64,000 bases of DNA, from contig OZ237744.1 in assembly GCA_965178125.1 (NCBI GenBank), forward strand, positions 248,001 through 312,000, read 5' to 3'. This DNA comes from Bilabrum cf. latius. Lineage: Eukaryota > Bigyra: Bicosoecida > Bigyra > Bicosoecida. The position numbers and the translations under genes were made by a program. The notes beneath the pieces are model-generated. The model worked only from the letters and a program-made list of their open reading frames with translations. It was not told where the DNA came from and ran no database searches. Of this stretch, positions 1-11,309 are shown one piece after another (position 1 is the stretch's first letter; each line of letters opens with the position of its first letter).

Positions 1-3000
1 GGGCTTGGGATGCATCCAACCGTGAGAGTACGGTAGTACACGTCTGGTAGGTGCGGCCACTTTTGTCTGTCGTCAAAATAGTGCGACCGAGGCGGCAAGC
101 GACGGCGACCATCCCAAGCCGGAACCAGCATTTTTACACCGGACTTGCACAGCTTCCGGGGCTCAGGCATCGAATTCTTGCCAGGCCAAGCACCTTCTAC
201 TTTACTGATTAGCATATTCAGTCGATTTTATAGTCTTTCGCAAGATTGGGGCAAGCCAATGCTAGCTGACCGCCAGCAAAATGGCTGCCCGTTCACCACG
301 ACCTACGGCTAGCGGATGCAAATGTCTGTTTGTTGGTCATTTTCGGTGTTCGTTTTCGTCGGTATAATGATCGGGTTTCCATTGACTCCCAGAATACTTC
401 GAGGCGGCGACGCTCCCCTCGCCAGATCTGCTCGAGAGCCTGAAACGCTTGCCGCAGTTGGTGGAGTCCTGGCGTGCATTCTCTTGGCTGCCCTAGCTTC
501 AGAGGTATTTACGTTGTGGGCACGAGAAGTTGAGAGTCAGAATAGAATCGTTCTATTTGGTCTCAATATTAATCGAAAAGAGGACGGCGGGATTGATGTA
601 CGGTGCAGACCCATAGGAAAGAGCGGCGACGCTCTCAGTGGCTTGACCACGGAAACCACGAAGTCTGGAGCGAGTCATGTGCCAAAATCTTTGGGTGATA
701 CTGAAGAGACTATGTCTTGGCAGCCCTGTGCATGGTGCAGACGTGGCATTGTGTGGGCTTGCCTTCGCTCTGAATCCGCGGAAGACGCCTCCCTTTGGCT
801 TGCAAGATCAGTACTGCTGGCGTTTTGGCCGTGTTGGTGCGACATCAGAAGTAGTTGTTGCCATCCTAAAGGAAACACTGGCATGAATGAGCCGTACTGG
901 GCTGAATAGCTGGAGAGAGACCTGAGACTCGATGCGGTCGTGGAGCAGCCATCCAGCGAGACTGACTCCTAGTCGCGTTCAGCGACCACACCAGCCCCAG
1001 CGGCCCCTTCAGGCTCAATCCAGCCAATAGAGTCTTCTTTACAGGAGGGTAGTGGGTTGCTCTCAGGCGATTCCTTGAACTCTCGTGCAGAGCACAGGGG
1101 TAGGGCTGGCAGGCGCCATGCCCGCAGGGGCAGTGGTGCAGGCGTGGAATCGGCCGTAGCAGGAAAGGCGCCTGTTCGATACATTGACACGCAGCATGTG
1201 TCGCAATTGACTCCCCGTGCGGCGACCAGCTCTGCCCCTGGCAAGTCGCGCGTGTCAGAGAACCCTCCGACTACGCCGCATGACTAGGAGCATGTCAGCA
1301 GGAGCCGAGCAGGGCTTGGCCGAGGGCACAAAGTTGCAGCGGCAACTAGATTCTTGGGAACTGTCGCTGTGCCTGTAATTGCAATCTATATTATCACGGT
1401 GTACGCGGCGGTGCTGGATATCTGCAATGGGCCTGGACGGGGGAGCGGCAAGGTCGTGACCATGTGGATCATGTGGCCGATCATCGCAACAATAGACTAC
1501 GATAGAGTTGCCGTACCGTGGCTTGGCGTGCAGTTGGCATATATTGTATGGGTATTAGCGTTGAATGCAACGATAAGTGGATTAGGAGGAGCTTGGCCGT
1601 TCGGGAGGGCAGACCTCGACGTGCTGCCAGAGGAGCACAGGCACAGTTTCACGAGCCCGCTGGGTCTGAATGCGGTCGGTCAAGCTGGGTTCTTGATATC
1701 TCTGTGGTGCTTTGAGACCGTCAATATTTTACCGGCGCTTAGTCTGGATACGACTTACCTGAGGTGGAGGGTCGAGGTGGCAGAACGTGAGCTGGTCGAG
1801 TCTCGCGTCCGGGCAGCTGAGCAGCAGCGCGCCATCGTGAATACAGTAGTGTCGCAAGTGCCAAAATTTGCATAGGATTGCATGAATCAAGGCATCACGG
1901 CATTTGAAACGAAACCCGTTGTGATGGCTGTGAGAATCAGTGGGCGGCCAGACGAACCAACTCCCGTGCCGAATGCCGGTCTCCCGGATCGCCCAAAAAC
2001 GAGCGGTGGGGCAGGAGGCGGGGCTGCTTGCCCGATTGCAGGCAGAAGCGGCTTGGACACCGTCGATGGGGGTGGGTTCGTCGGCAGGATGCCACTGGAG
2101 GCAATTTGTGAGCACATGGATCGCCAGGTTTCAATGGGCTGCACAAATAGCTCTTTGGCAGGACAGGCTGCAGCGAATGGATCACGTGCCAGCCACCAGC
2201 GCCCTTTCATTCCAATGCTGAAATTATTGCTGTAGAGGTGTACGTCCGGCCGATATTCGGACGCACCAACAGGTCTAGCAGCATCTTCGATTGGTGTGTT
2301 GAGCCGTCAGCAGCAGGCAAAGCTACGGTGGCTGTGTCAGTTTCCATCCGGTGCAGTGCCAAGCTCCACAACCGTGGACAAGATCCACGCTGGCGTGAGT
2401 CTGGCTGTTCCAATCGATGCCTCCCCTATTGGCGGTGGAGCCTCGGTGAGCAGCGCCCCTCAGTTGTCATCAGGGCGTGAATCTGCGCAGTGGACCGGGG
2501 CAGTGGGCATGCGCACTCCGACCCGCCGCTGCCCTGATGTGGACCACAGATCACGCAGGCATTTGACTTCACTGTCGTGCTTGCATGGCATCAAAGCGGT
2601 GCTTGATGCTGCCTCGTCCTCCTTCACACTAGACGGGACGTGCCTGAGCGCAGGCCTCTCGTGCCCAACATCGTCCCAGAGCTCAATGGCGGTAGGGCTG
2701 CTCGGGCTGCAGCAACAGCCACAGGAATGGCACGCCTTTGGCGGGGGGCGTTTACATGCCAGCCAGTTGGCAGCCTAGGCGCAAGCGTGCTCGGAGGCCA
2801 ATGTGGGCTGGGCCGCTACGTGCACGATTTGCTTATCCCGCCGGTCGCTCGATCGACTTGAGGACACTCTTCTCACTCTCCGAGATGCTATCGAAGCAGC
2901 ATAGCAGTGGTACCTTGCTATGGCTTCCGGGCAAGACCCTGAACGCCAGCACGAAGTTAGCTGGGGCATTGCAGGGTCATACTCAAAGGCTGTGGTGCTA

Positions 3001-6000
3001 GCGACAGCCGCAGTGCTGGGTAGGACAAGGAAGGCCAAACAAGGACTGGATCTGGTTCTGAGTTGGCTGTAGTCATGTTCAGATGCTACGATGCCGTAGG
3101 TGTCAGGAGTACAAGAATCTAGCAATGATGCAGGGCTTCAATTTAGCAACAATCCAGCTACGAGACAGCCGCAAACCGGCTTCAACCAATCCACCAGTGA
3201 GCGGTACGTTGTCCTGCAAGCTGATGTTGGCAAGTTGAATGGAACACATTTGCACGCAGGGCCGTGCGATAGGATTCATGCTCACTCTGGCTCAGGCATG
3301 CGCCCGCAATCGGCTTCGATGGACATTTCGCAAGCTGATGCACGTAGTCTGATTGCAGCCATTCAGCACGCCATGGAGCTTCTGTCCAGCAACGAACCCC
3401 GCGCAGCTGCAGCAGCTGCAGCTACATAGAGCGAGCTAGCTGCGGAGCATTCCGCTCCCAAATGGGCCACTGCTGTGCTGGTCAGCCTCATGAAGTCTCC
3501 GAAGGCGGGCGCAGCTGACGAGAGGCCTGATGCATCCGCTGCTGCTGGTCGTCCCAAGGCTTTGCGTGAGGAATCAATTCCCCAGCCACCCGAGGCGCTT
3601 GCAACGTCGCACGCTGCGCTGATTAACGCGCCTGTCACTTCACTTGGGGCATGGTCGGCAATTGTTCTGCCGAAACGAATGCTTGATCGCTCGAATTGGG
3701 GAGGCAAGAGTGATAGACGATCGAAGGACTATCTCGGGCTTGCGTTAAAGTCTCCGATCATCGCATGTATGCAAGGGATTGGGATATGGATCGATATCTG
3801 CTTCAGCATTTACAGTTTGTTTAACTTGGAGTGCACTCAACACCCGGATCAACCACCATCATTTGGCCGTGTTCTGGTGATCTTCCTGCCGAGTCTTCTC
3901 TCGTCCTCTTTGGTCGTTGGGTGGTCGTCCAGCGCGCTATACCAGGGGCAAGAAATGCAACTGAAGGAAAGCATGACCCTGTTCGCGATCTAGCTGCTCG
4001 GTCACATGGTGTATAACCTATTGCTACGATTCAATGTCGTCCTGCGCACCTGCACGTCGGCGGCCATAGTGCTGATGAACAACTCGACCACACTTTCTAG
4101 CATGCTGCTGGCGTCTGGCGTGCTGGTGCTGTATGGCACCAACCTTGCCTCTGTAGCCATTGTAGTTTTAATCGGATTGTGTTCGGGCAACGGCCTGTAC
4201 CGGGGTATCGTCTCTGTCTTTGCGCGGCTGGGCGCAGCGACGGACCTAGAGAGCATCGGCTAGGAGTGTGACAGAGTGTTCCCACCTGACAACGTAACAG
4301 CAGATGTGCTGGGATCAATCGACCTTATCATTGACGTTGCTTACGTCTTAAGCTTTGCAATTATACAGTATTTCTCCGGAATGGTTGTGTTTGTCCAGCT
4401 GCAACGCATGAACAGGATCGTGGCAGAGGCCCGAGCCGTGCAGCAGCAGTCAAAGAACAGTCTCGAGCGCGCTGCTGCCACACTGATGCCCAGGCGGGTT
4501 TTGATAGCATAGACAAACGATCCTCGTAGCAGTGAAGTCGGTCGAAGGTAGCATGGTGTCTCCTCATCGCACGCGGGCCGGTCGCAGCCTCCTGCGCTGT
4601 AGGCCGGAAGCACGGATACAGCTTCGGTGAGCAATGGGCAAATCTCCCTCGGGAACGGACTTGTTGCTACCCTGTGCCTTCCGGGTTTTGACCGTGTGAG
4701 CAACATTGCGGGACCACTAGCAACGCTAGCTCTCTTTCGTCGGATTGGTCAAGCTGCAGATGCCGTGTGTGCCATCTATGGGGCACTTCGGGTGGGGCAA
4801 GGGGAGTCGATGATGCAGCTGGGGTGGTTTGCGTCGCAGCAACCCGACTATTCGGGCGACAAGGACGAAGCAGTCCCCGCCCAGCTGCGCCTACGCGGTG
4901 TTTTGGGGGCGTGTGAGTTAGCTCGTCGAGCTCGCGAGCATCTAAGAGAGATGCAGGTCGGGCTAGGCGTTTCGGTTGGCGTGTCGTGTGGGGCTGTTGG
5001 GGTCACGATGGTCGGCCAGCACCCCACCACACTTGCATTTCAAGACAGGGTTCCTGTTTCCGTTGGCCATGGGCCGCTTTCGTACAGCAAGCGGCTGAGC
5101 AAGCTCGTGCCTGTTCGGGGGCGTGAGTGGGGCCTATCTCTATCGCGCGAAGGTACAGTCACTGTTTCCGAGGATTGTGTTGCTGGTCTTGCACCTGCTT
5201 GTCCCTGGTTATCGAAGTTTCTGATAGATCCAAGAAGCCGACCAGAGCGTTTCTACGGCCTTGACTTCACGCAGGACAATTGCTCTGTCGTGGAGTGGGA
5301 GTGTGTGTTAGGGCTGGCCGAACTGTTCGGGATGCTTCCGGGAACCCGGCCTCAGCAGCACGTCTTGGCCAGCAAGACCAGGTCAATCCTGATTCATGTG
5401 TCCAACTTGGAGCCACTACGGCTGAACAATAATAGCAGCACTGTGCCAGTTGCGTTTTTTGAACAGCCCGAGCCTGCAATCGCTGGGATCGATTGGGTGG
5501 CTAGACTGATGGAGGCCACTCGCGGCTCTACATTTTTCGCTGAGTGCGAGGACGATAATACGGAGGAGGAGCACACCACAAGCAGTCGCACTAGCATGGC
5601 TGCGGAATTTCACGGCACTGGAATCGAAGAATGGCTCGTGAGCTGGACGGCTGTTGCAGCTGGCCGGGCTCCAGAGAGCAGGCTGACCGGGCCGCTGCCT
5701 TGCCGTGACGTTGACGTTGGGATCCATGGCATGCTCGTTCGGCTCGCTGCGTTCGTCATTCCACCCGCTTCCTCTATTTGGAGCTCTTCTACGCAACCCC
5801 AGAATGCCAAGAGCCTCGTCCTACACGCCACGCTGGTTCATAGAAGCGACAGTATGGGTTGCCAGCGATTGATGCAGCGGAAGTCACCAATGTCGCCAGT
5901 ATCTTCGATAAGGCCCAGCTCGCCGCCAGATACATAGCGTGTTGCAAAGCCGCCAACAGTGGCATTGAGTTCCAATCCGCTGAGCATGAATGCGATGCAC

Positions 6001-9000
6001 ATGCAGATTTCTGACTTCAAGTGGCTCAAATTACTGGGAGAGGGCGGGTTTGCGAGAGTCTATGCCGCGGTGCATCGGCACACAGGCCGGCGAGTGGCGC
6101 TGAAGGTCAGCGCCAAGTCCAGCACGAGCTAGAACCAAGCGGCAGACAAGCCATCAGGGTCATATTCCGCTGGGAACTCCTCGAGGTAGGCCTCGCTTCG
6201 CGCTGATGTCGTGCGGAACGAGGTGGTTGCGCTAGCGAGGTGCTCGACCAGCAACGTGCCAGGGCCTTGCCAAATCCAAGGGCTGGTTGTCTCTGAACAG
6301 GGAGTGGGTCTCGTCCTCGAGCGGGTGAGTGGGTGCAGTTTGCGTGATGCAGTTAGGGGCAAATCTGGACGATGGAGAGTATCAGAAAACAACGTGCGGC
6401 CTTTGGCCAGGCAGTTGGCTTGCACGCTGGCAAAGCTGCACGCAGCCGGAGTGCTGCATCGCGACCTGAAGCCGTCAAATATGTTACTGGACGATGACGG
6501 TACCGTGCGTCTCGTAGACTTTGGCCTCGCGGCCGATTTAAGTAGCTCTCGCAAGAAGCAGCCTTTCGCACTGCCAGGATTCGATGATGTCTTGCCCGCA
6601 GCACCGCATCCTGGCATGCCTTCGCACCGGGTCGGCGAAGAGGTCAGCGATCGCGACGATGAGGCTAGGCCTTCACGTGGATGGGTAGCGGAGGACTTGC
6701 AAGGGCACGACGAGGTTGGCCTAGGCCTGCCTCTGCTGTTGCCTGCTGGCAAGGACGCCATGTGCTGCGGCGGATCCAAGCCGTACTTGTTCAAAGTCTC
6801 CTCCATGCCTGTCTCGGTGTTGCTTGTTGGCCACGCTGTAGCCCGAGGCAAGCCAAAGCACCGTGTCTACACCGAATCGTTTGACGCCATTTGCAAATAG
6901 TTTGGTGAGTTCGCCGGTCCTGAGAAGAAGATGGAGCTAACGACAGCTCAAAGCCTGTCGGCCGCACGAGTACTCCTGCATCAGGAGCCTCTACTCTACG
7001 ACTGCGTAGTTGTATGCGACTTAACCGATAGAGCGGGGCAAAGCACTGCCAGTGCTGCATCTTCTGGCGATCACGACCACGTGCTGCGCCGGCACGCCCC
7101 GAACGATCGGTCCAGGTTAGTCAGCGCCATCTGGAAAGCTGGCAGCATTGCGGCCAAGCGGATGCTCAAGACTGTTGGTCTGCCGCAGATCGCTGAAAAC
7201 GTGGCAGCAATGGTCCCTCAGGCATTCACGCTTCAGGCGGATACTACAAGCCTACCTTCTGTTGATGCTGTTCGGGACATGCTGGATCAGATTGTCGAAG
7301 TCGGTAGGCACCGTGACGGGACGATACCGCGGCTGCTGCGACAGAAGCGCCCTGAAGATGCAGTGGTCCCAGCTGCCAGCAGAAGCGACGAAACGGATCC
7401 TCCGACAGCAGCCGTGTAGACGGTCTAGGACTCAGCAAGCTTGCCATCATTGCCCGCCACAGGACTGAGACCCAGTCGGGAGTCGTCATCGCGATCAGCT
7501 GCCGCACAGCGGCCTGAGCAGGGAGGCGCCTTGCCGCAGGTGCTGACCAGCGGGAAATTAAGGAGTCCAAGCGTCACGGACGGGGAGCGGAAGCCTGCCA
7601 ACGCTCCAAGCACGGGCCAAGCCCGAACTGGTGGGAACTTGCATCGCACGCGAGTACACGTAGCTGAGGTTCAGGTTGCAAATAGCGACGATTCCACCAA
7701 CCACGGGGAATTCTCTTCAGTGGCCTCGAAAACAAGCACAATTGTGGCGAACCAGCCTGGTACTGACATCAAAAGGACTGTAGATTACATCTATCGCGAG
7801 AAGCAGCCCTTCGTGGCAGGCATAGCTGGCACTCCTCTCTTTATGGCCCCTGAGCTCTTCCAGCACCAGGGGCAGAGAGCCAGCGATTACTGGTCCATGG
7901 GTGTGACGCTGTTCTGGCTGCTGTCAGGTAGAATGCCATTCGGTGGAATATCAGGTAAGCAATAGCTCGCAGCTGCTCGCAAGGGCGACATCTCCTGGCA
8001 CCTGCTGCCGGGCTGCCTCAGCCCAGCCTGCATCGATCTGCTCAGGGGGCTGCTGGAGCCGAACGCTAGCTAGCGATACGATGCTGGCGTGCTGGCGTGC
8101 CATCCATTTCTTGCTCCAAAAGACGAGGGTACCTTCGAGCAGGTGCTAAAGGTGGGTCGCGATGGCCACCGCCGTCTGCGGCGCAGCAGGTACTGGGCGG
8201 CAGATCACGAAGAGATCTTGGATGAGCTCGTGCTTGCAAGATGGACAGTGGACGATCCATTCGTACATGCCGATGAAGGATGCGATGCAGAGCACGAGCC
8301 TGCTGCTCAGGCTCAGGGTGGGAGCAATGGCGGGGTTCAGGTAGTGCGTGGCCAAGAGGTCACCGCAGAGGGATGCGCCGAGAAGGCAAGTGCACTGGTC
8401 AACCATGCCGGCTTGGAGCTGCTCCCGGTAGCTCCCATGACGGAATCGCTCGGTAGCAGTGTGTACAGGAAGGTAAGCTCTGCCAGTGCGTCGGGGAGCG
8501 CGGTTTCAGGACACGCTATCGTGCTCGATGCGACGCACCGGCCAGGCCATCAGGCGGTAAAGTCCCGCAGCAAGAAGCAGCGCAGCTACCGCAGAGCCAG
8601 AGAAAAGATCGAGCAGACGGCCAAGGAGGCAGCAATCCTGGAGATATACTGCCACAGGGTAGGCATACGCATGCAGTGGAAGCTTGCTGCCTTCGCCAGG
8701 CCACGCTGCATTGGAGCCGATGCTGTAGAGGAAGCGGCTGTCCGCGATCTCAATGCGATGGGATATGACCGAGATTCCATCCGCGTCGCCATTCTGAGGC
8801 AAAACCACAAAATGCAAGTCAGTGCTGAGGAATTCGCGGGCTGGGACGATGGGGTGGGTGGGATAGGTGCGCTCGATGCCGCAGTGAGCCTGGCCAGTGG
8901 TAGCGGAAGCGGTCGTTCGGGGGAGCACAGCGGTGGCTATAGCACCACAACTGAGCAGCAGGACGGTGAAATCGACCAGGAGAGCAGCGGGCTCGGTGCT

Positions 9001-9171
9001 GGCGATGAGGAGCTTGGCGGTGGCGTAGCGGGCGTGCTAGGTGAAGAGGGCAAATCGCGAGTGCACTACGGCTTCGCGTCGCTCCCCAGCGTGATTGAGG
9101 CGAGAGAGTCTGAAATAGAGGAAGGGGCAGCAGGTTCGACCACGAGCCAGATCGACTCGGACGACTTATGA
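1..9171 (+). CDS. Multi-pass membrane cyclase-like / protein kinase fusion (5' partial)
   Basis: One frame is open from base 1 to the TGA at 9169-9171 when UAG is read as Gln (26 in-frame UAG, no UAA or UGA). The start lies upstream of the window. In order I see about ten hydrophobic segments (clusters near 334-525, 1354-1740, 3757-4390) and a signalling-helix-like coil (4390-4510, ending [10 protein letters not shown]). Next is a degenerate class III nucleotide cyclase-like region (4640-5200), then a Ser/Thr kinase domain. The kinase has its Gly-rich loop GEGGFARV near 6040, [13 protein letters not shown] near 6460, DFG near 6520, GTPLFMAPE near 7830 and DYWSMG near 7888. About 410 residues of low-complexity sequence separate DFG from APE, where a normal activation loop has 20-30. 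After the kinase, around 8735-8850, is an AMPK/SnRK-type UBA-like helix bundle ([15 protein letters not shown]). The likely role is membrane signalling. The cyclase lacks recognisable metal-binding Asp residues and may be regulatory. The kinase call is strong, the cyclase call moderate. Confidence 0.8.
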
Positions 9172-9330
9172 GGGGTTTGTGTTTTTTTGCTTTTAACTGT
9201 AGATTGGGCGAGGGCCAGTTGTGATTGAATTCTCATCGTTCTGTATCGGGAGCAATCTGCGCTTGCCCTCGTCACAAGTTCTAGGCCTCTGCGTGGCCGC
9301 ATTCGGTAATAGATGCATGGTATCGCTACG

Positions 9331-10908
9331 TCATCCCTTGATCACTCCCATCGGCTTCAGCTTGACCGCCTTGCTCGATATTCCCGCCGCGTGGCACTCG
9401 TCCACCACCTGTGTCACGTTCTTGTACGACTCGTCAGCCTCCTCCATGACCAGCTTGGGCGATGCCACCCGGATGCTGATGCCCTTCTTGCTGAGAGAGT
9501 CCAGCACGTGCGTGTAGTCTAGAGTACGCCTGCTCTTGTCCCTGCTCTTTGCCCTGCCAGCGCCGTGGCACGTCGATCCCCACGTCTCTTTCATCCCTTT
9601 CTCCGTTCCGGTCAGCACGTACGAGCACGTGCCCATGCTGCCTCCAATCAGCACCGGCTGCCCGATGAACTGGTAGTCCACTGGGACGAGGGGATGATGA
9701 GGCCCGAACGCTCTTGTGGAACCCTTCCTATGGACTAGCAACTTCTTCGCCTTGCCGTCCACGAGATGCTCCTCGATCTTGGCCATATTGTGGGAGGTGT
9801 CATACACCACCGCCATGTCGAGGTCGTCCGGCGAGCTGGTGAAGATCTTAGCAAAGGCCTAACGCGCGAGGAACGTCATCGCCGACCGGTTGACCCAGCT
9901 GTAGTTCGCAGCAGCCGCCATGGCCTTCAGATAGTCCTAACCCTCAGTCGACCAAATCCTTGCGCACGCGAGCTGCCGGTCATTGGGCACGATGTTGTCC
10001 CGTCGCATGGCGGTGTCCATCTGAAGCAACGCATCGGATGCCACCTGGTGACCCAGTCCTCTGGACCCAGAGTGGATCATGACCACCACCTGACCCACCT
10101 CGTCGATTCCCATCCTTTTTGCTGCGGCCTTGTCGAACACCTTTTCTACATACTGTATCTCAGCGTAGTGGTTTCCGCTGCCCAGCGTGGCCACCTGCTG
10201 CAGCCCCCTCTTCTTCGCTCGCTTGGATACCTTGCTGGGGTCTGCCAGCAGCATCCTGCCCTGCTCTTCGCAGTGCTCCTTGTCTTCTGCCCACGAGTAT
10301 CCCTCTCGCACGCTCCAATCCATGCCCATCTCTAGCACGCTCTCCAGGTCCGACGACGTCATCGGGATCACCCCCTTGGAGCCTACCCCGACCGGCACGT
10401 GGTTGAACAGCTCTTGCGTGAGCTTTTCTTGCACCGGACGCACATCTTCCACTCGCAGGTTTGTTCGCAGCAATCGTACGCCGCACCCTATGTCGAAACC
10501 AACGCTCCCAGGGCTCACGACTGCTTCCGGGTCGGCCATGTCGAATGCTGCTACCCCACCGATAGGAAATCCGTACCCGGCATGCATGTCTGGCATCGCA
10601 AGAGACTCGCCCACAATACCAGGGAGCGCAGCCACATTTGCAGCCTGCTTGAAACCTGGCAAGAACACGCCACGCTGCCCCCGCTCAGTCATGTTGCAAT
10701 ACCTCTCAAATTCATCGAACGCATGCTTCTCCAAGTCCCCTGCAACAAAAATCCGAGCTGTTGTCCTCATATTCGGGACAAAACCTTTCGCTATCCTGAG
10801 GCTAGTATCGTCCGCACTCGAGATGAACTCCTTCTCCCGAGAAAACAGGGAGGCTCTTGACTTGGACGACCCGCTGCTCGCCGCAGAGCTTCCAGCAACA
10901 CCTGCCAT
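9331..10908 (-). CDS. RTCB: RNA-splicing ligase RtcB (tRNA ligase catalytic subunit)
   Basis: This is a 525-aa single-exon gene, ATG at 10908-10906 and TGA at 9333-9331; animal and archaeal RtcB are about 480-505 aa. RtcB joins 2',3'-cyclic phosphate and 5'-OH RNA ends using GTP and Mn2+, in tRNA splicing and the unfolded-protein response. Visible signatures are the metal-binding Cys in [10 protein letters not shown] (about residue 140), [34 protein letters not shown] and the guanylylated-His motif CHGAGR (about residue 445). The C-terminus is VIKG, as in the family. Two in-frame UAG codons (9939-9937 and 9861-9859) fall in STEG-UAG-DYLKAM and LAR-UAG-AFAKIF. In homologues I know, both positions are Gln (EGQDYLK and RQAFAK), which makes this gene the best evidence for UAG=Gln. 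It is convergent with the kinase gene, with 159 bp between the two stops. Confidence 0.97.
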
Positions 10909-11309
10909 ACTATATTTTGCGAGAATGCAACGGACGTCGATATACGACAGAGCAAGAGCGCGCGGATTCCATTTCTGCCCGAAACCGGAGTGGTTTGCAA
11001 GAGGTCCTTTGTAGCGTGTTGAACTTTCAAGAAGAAGATTAAAACCGGAACCACACTGTTGGCAACTTCAAGTTGAAGAACGACCGCGCACTCGGGGCCA
11101 GACAGTTCTGCGACAAGCAATTTGTGTCTGTAAACAATGCAAGTTTGATGCCATGGTCACACGCCACCTTCGCGACACACCCTCTAAAACACACGGACCA
11201 GAGCTACGGAATTTATTGACGCAGCTCTGGCTCCATTGGGACGATTCCCGTCACCCAGTACTACTAGTAGCCGGGTTGATTTTCCTACCATGCCCTGCAA
11301 GTGACACGA
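10909..11309. other. Intergenic, RTCB promoter side
   Basis: These 401 bp lie between the LCB2 stop and the RTCB start, with both genes on the minus strand. No convincing coding signal is seen on either strand. It should hold the LCB2 3' end and the RTCB promoter. No clear TATA box or other motif stands out. Confidence 0.5.

Noticed and set aside
1-9171. A string of separate small ORFs or a decaying pseudogene
   Set aside because: All pieces are in one frame, separated only by TAG. Kinase motifs continue across the TAGs, and TGA/TAA are absent. UAG=Gln explains it.
9859-9939. UAG as pyrrolysine or as programmed readthrough
   Set aside because: There are too many sites in unrelated genes, and the conserved columns are Gln in homologues. 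Pyrrolysine is confined to certain prokaryotes.
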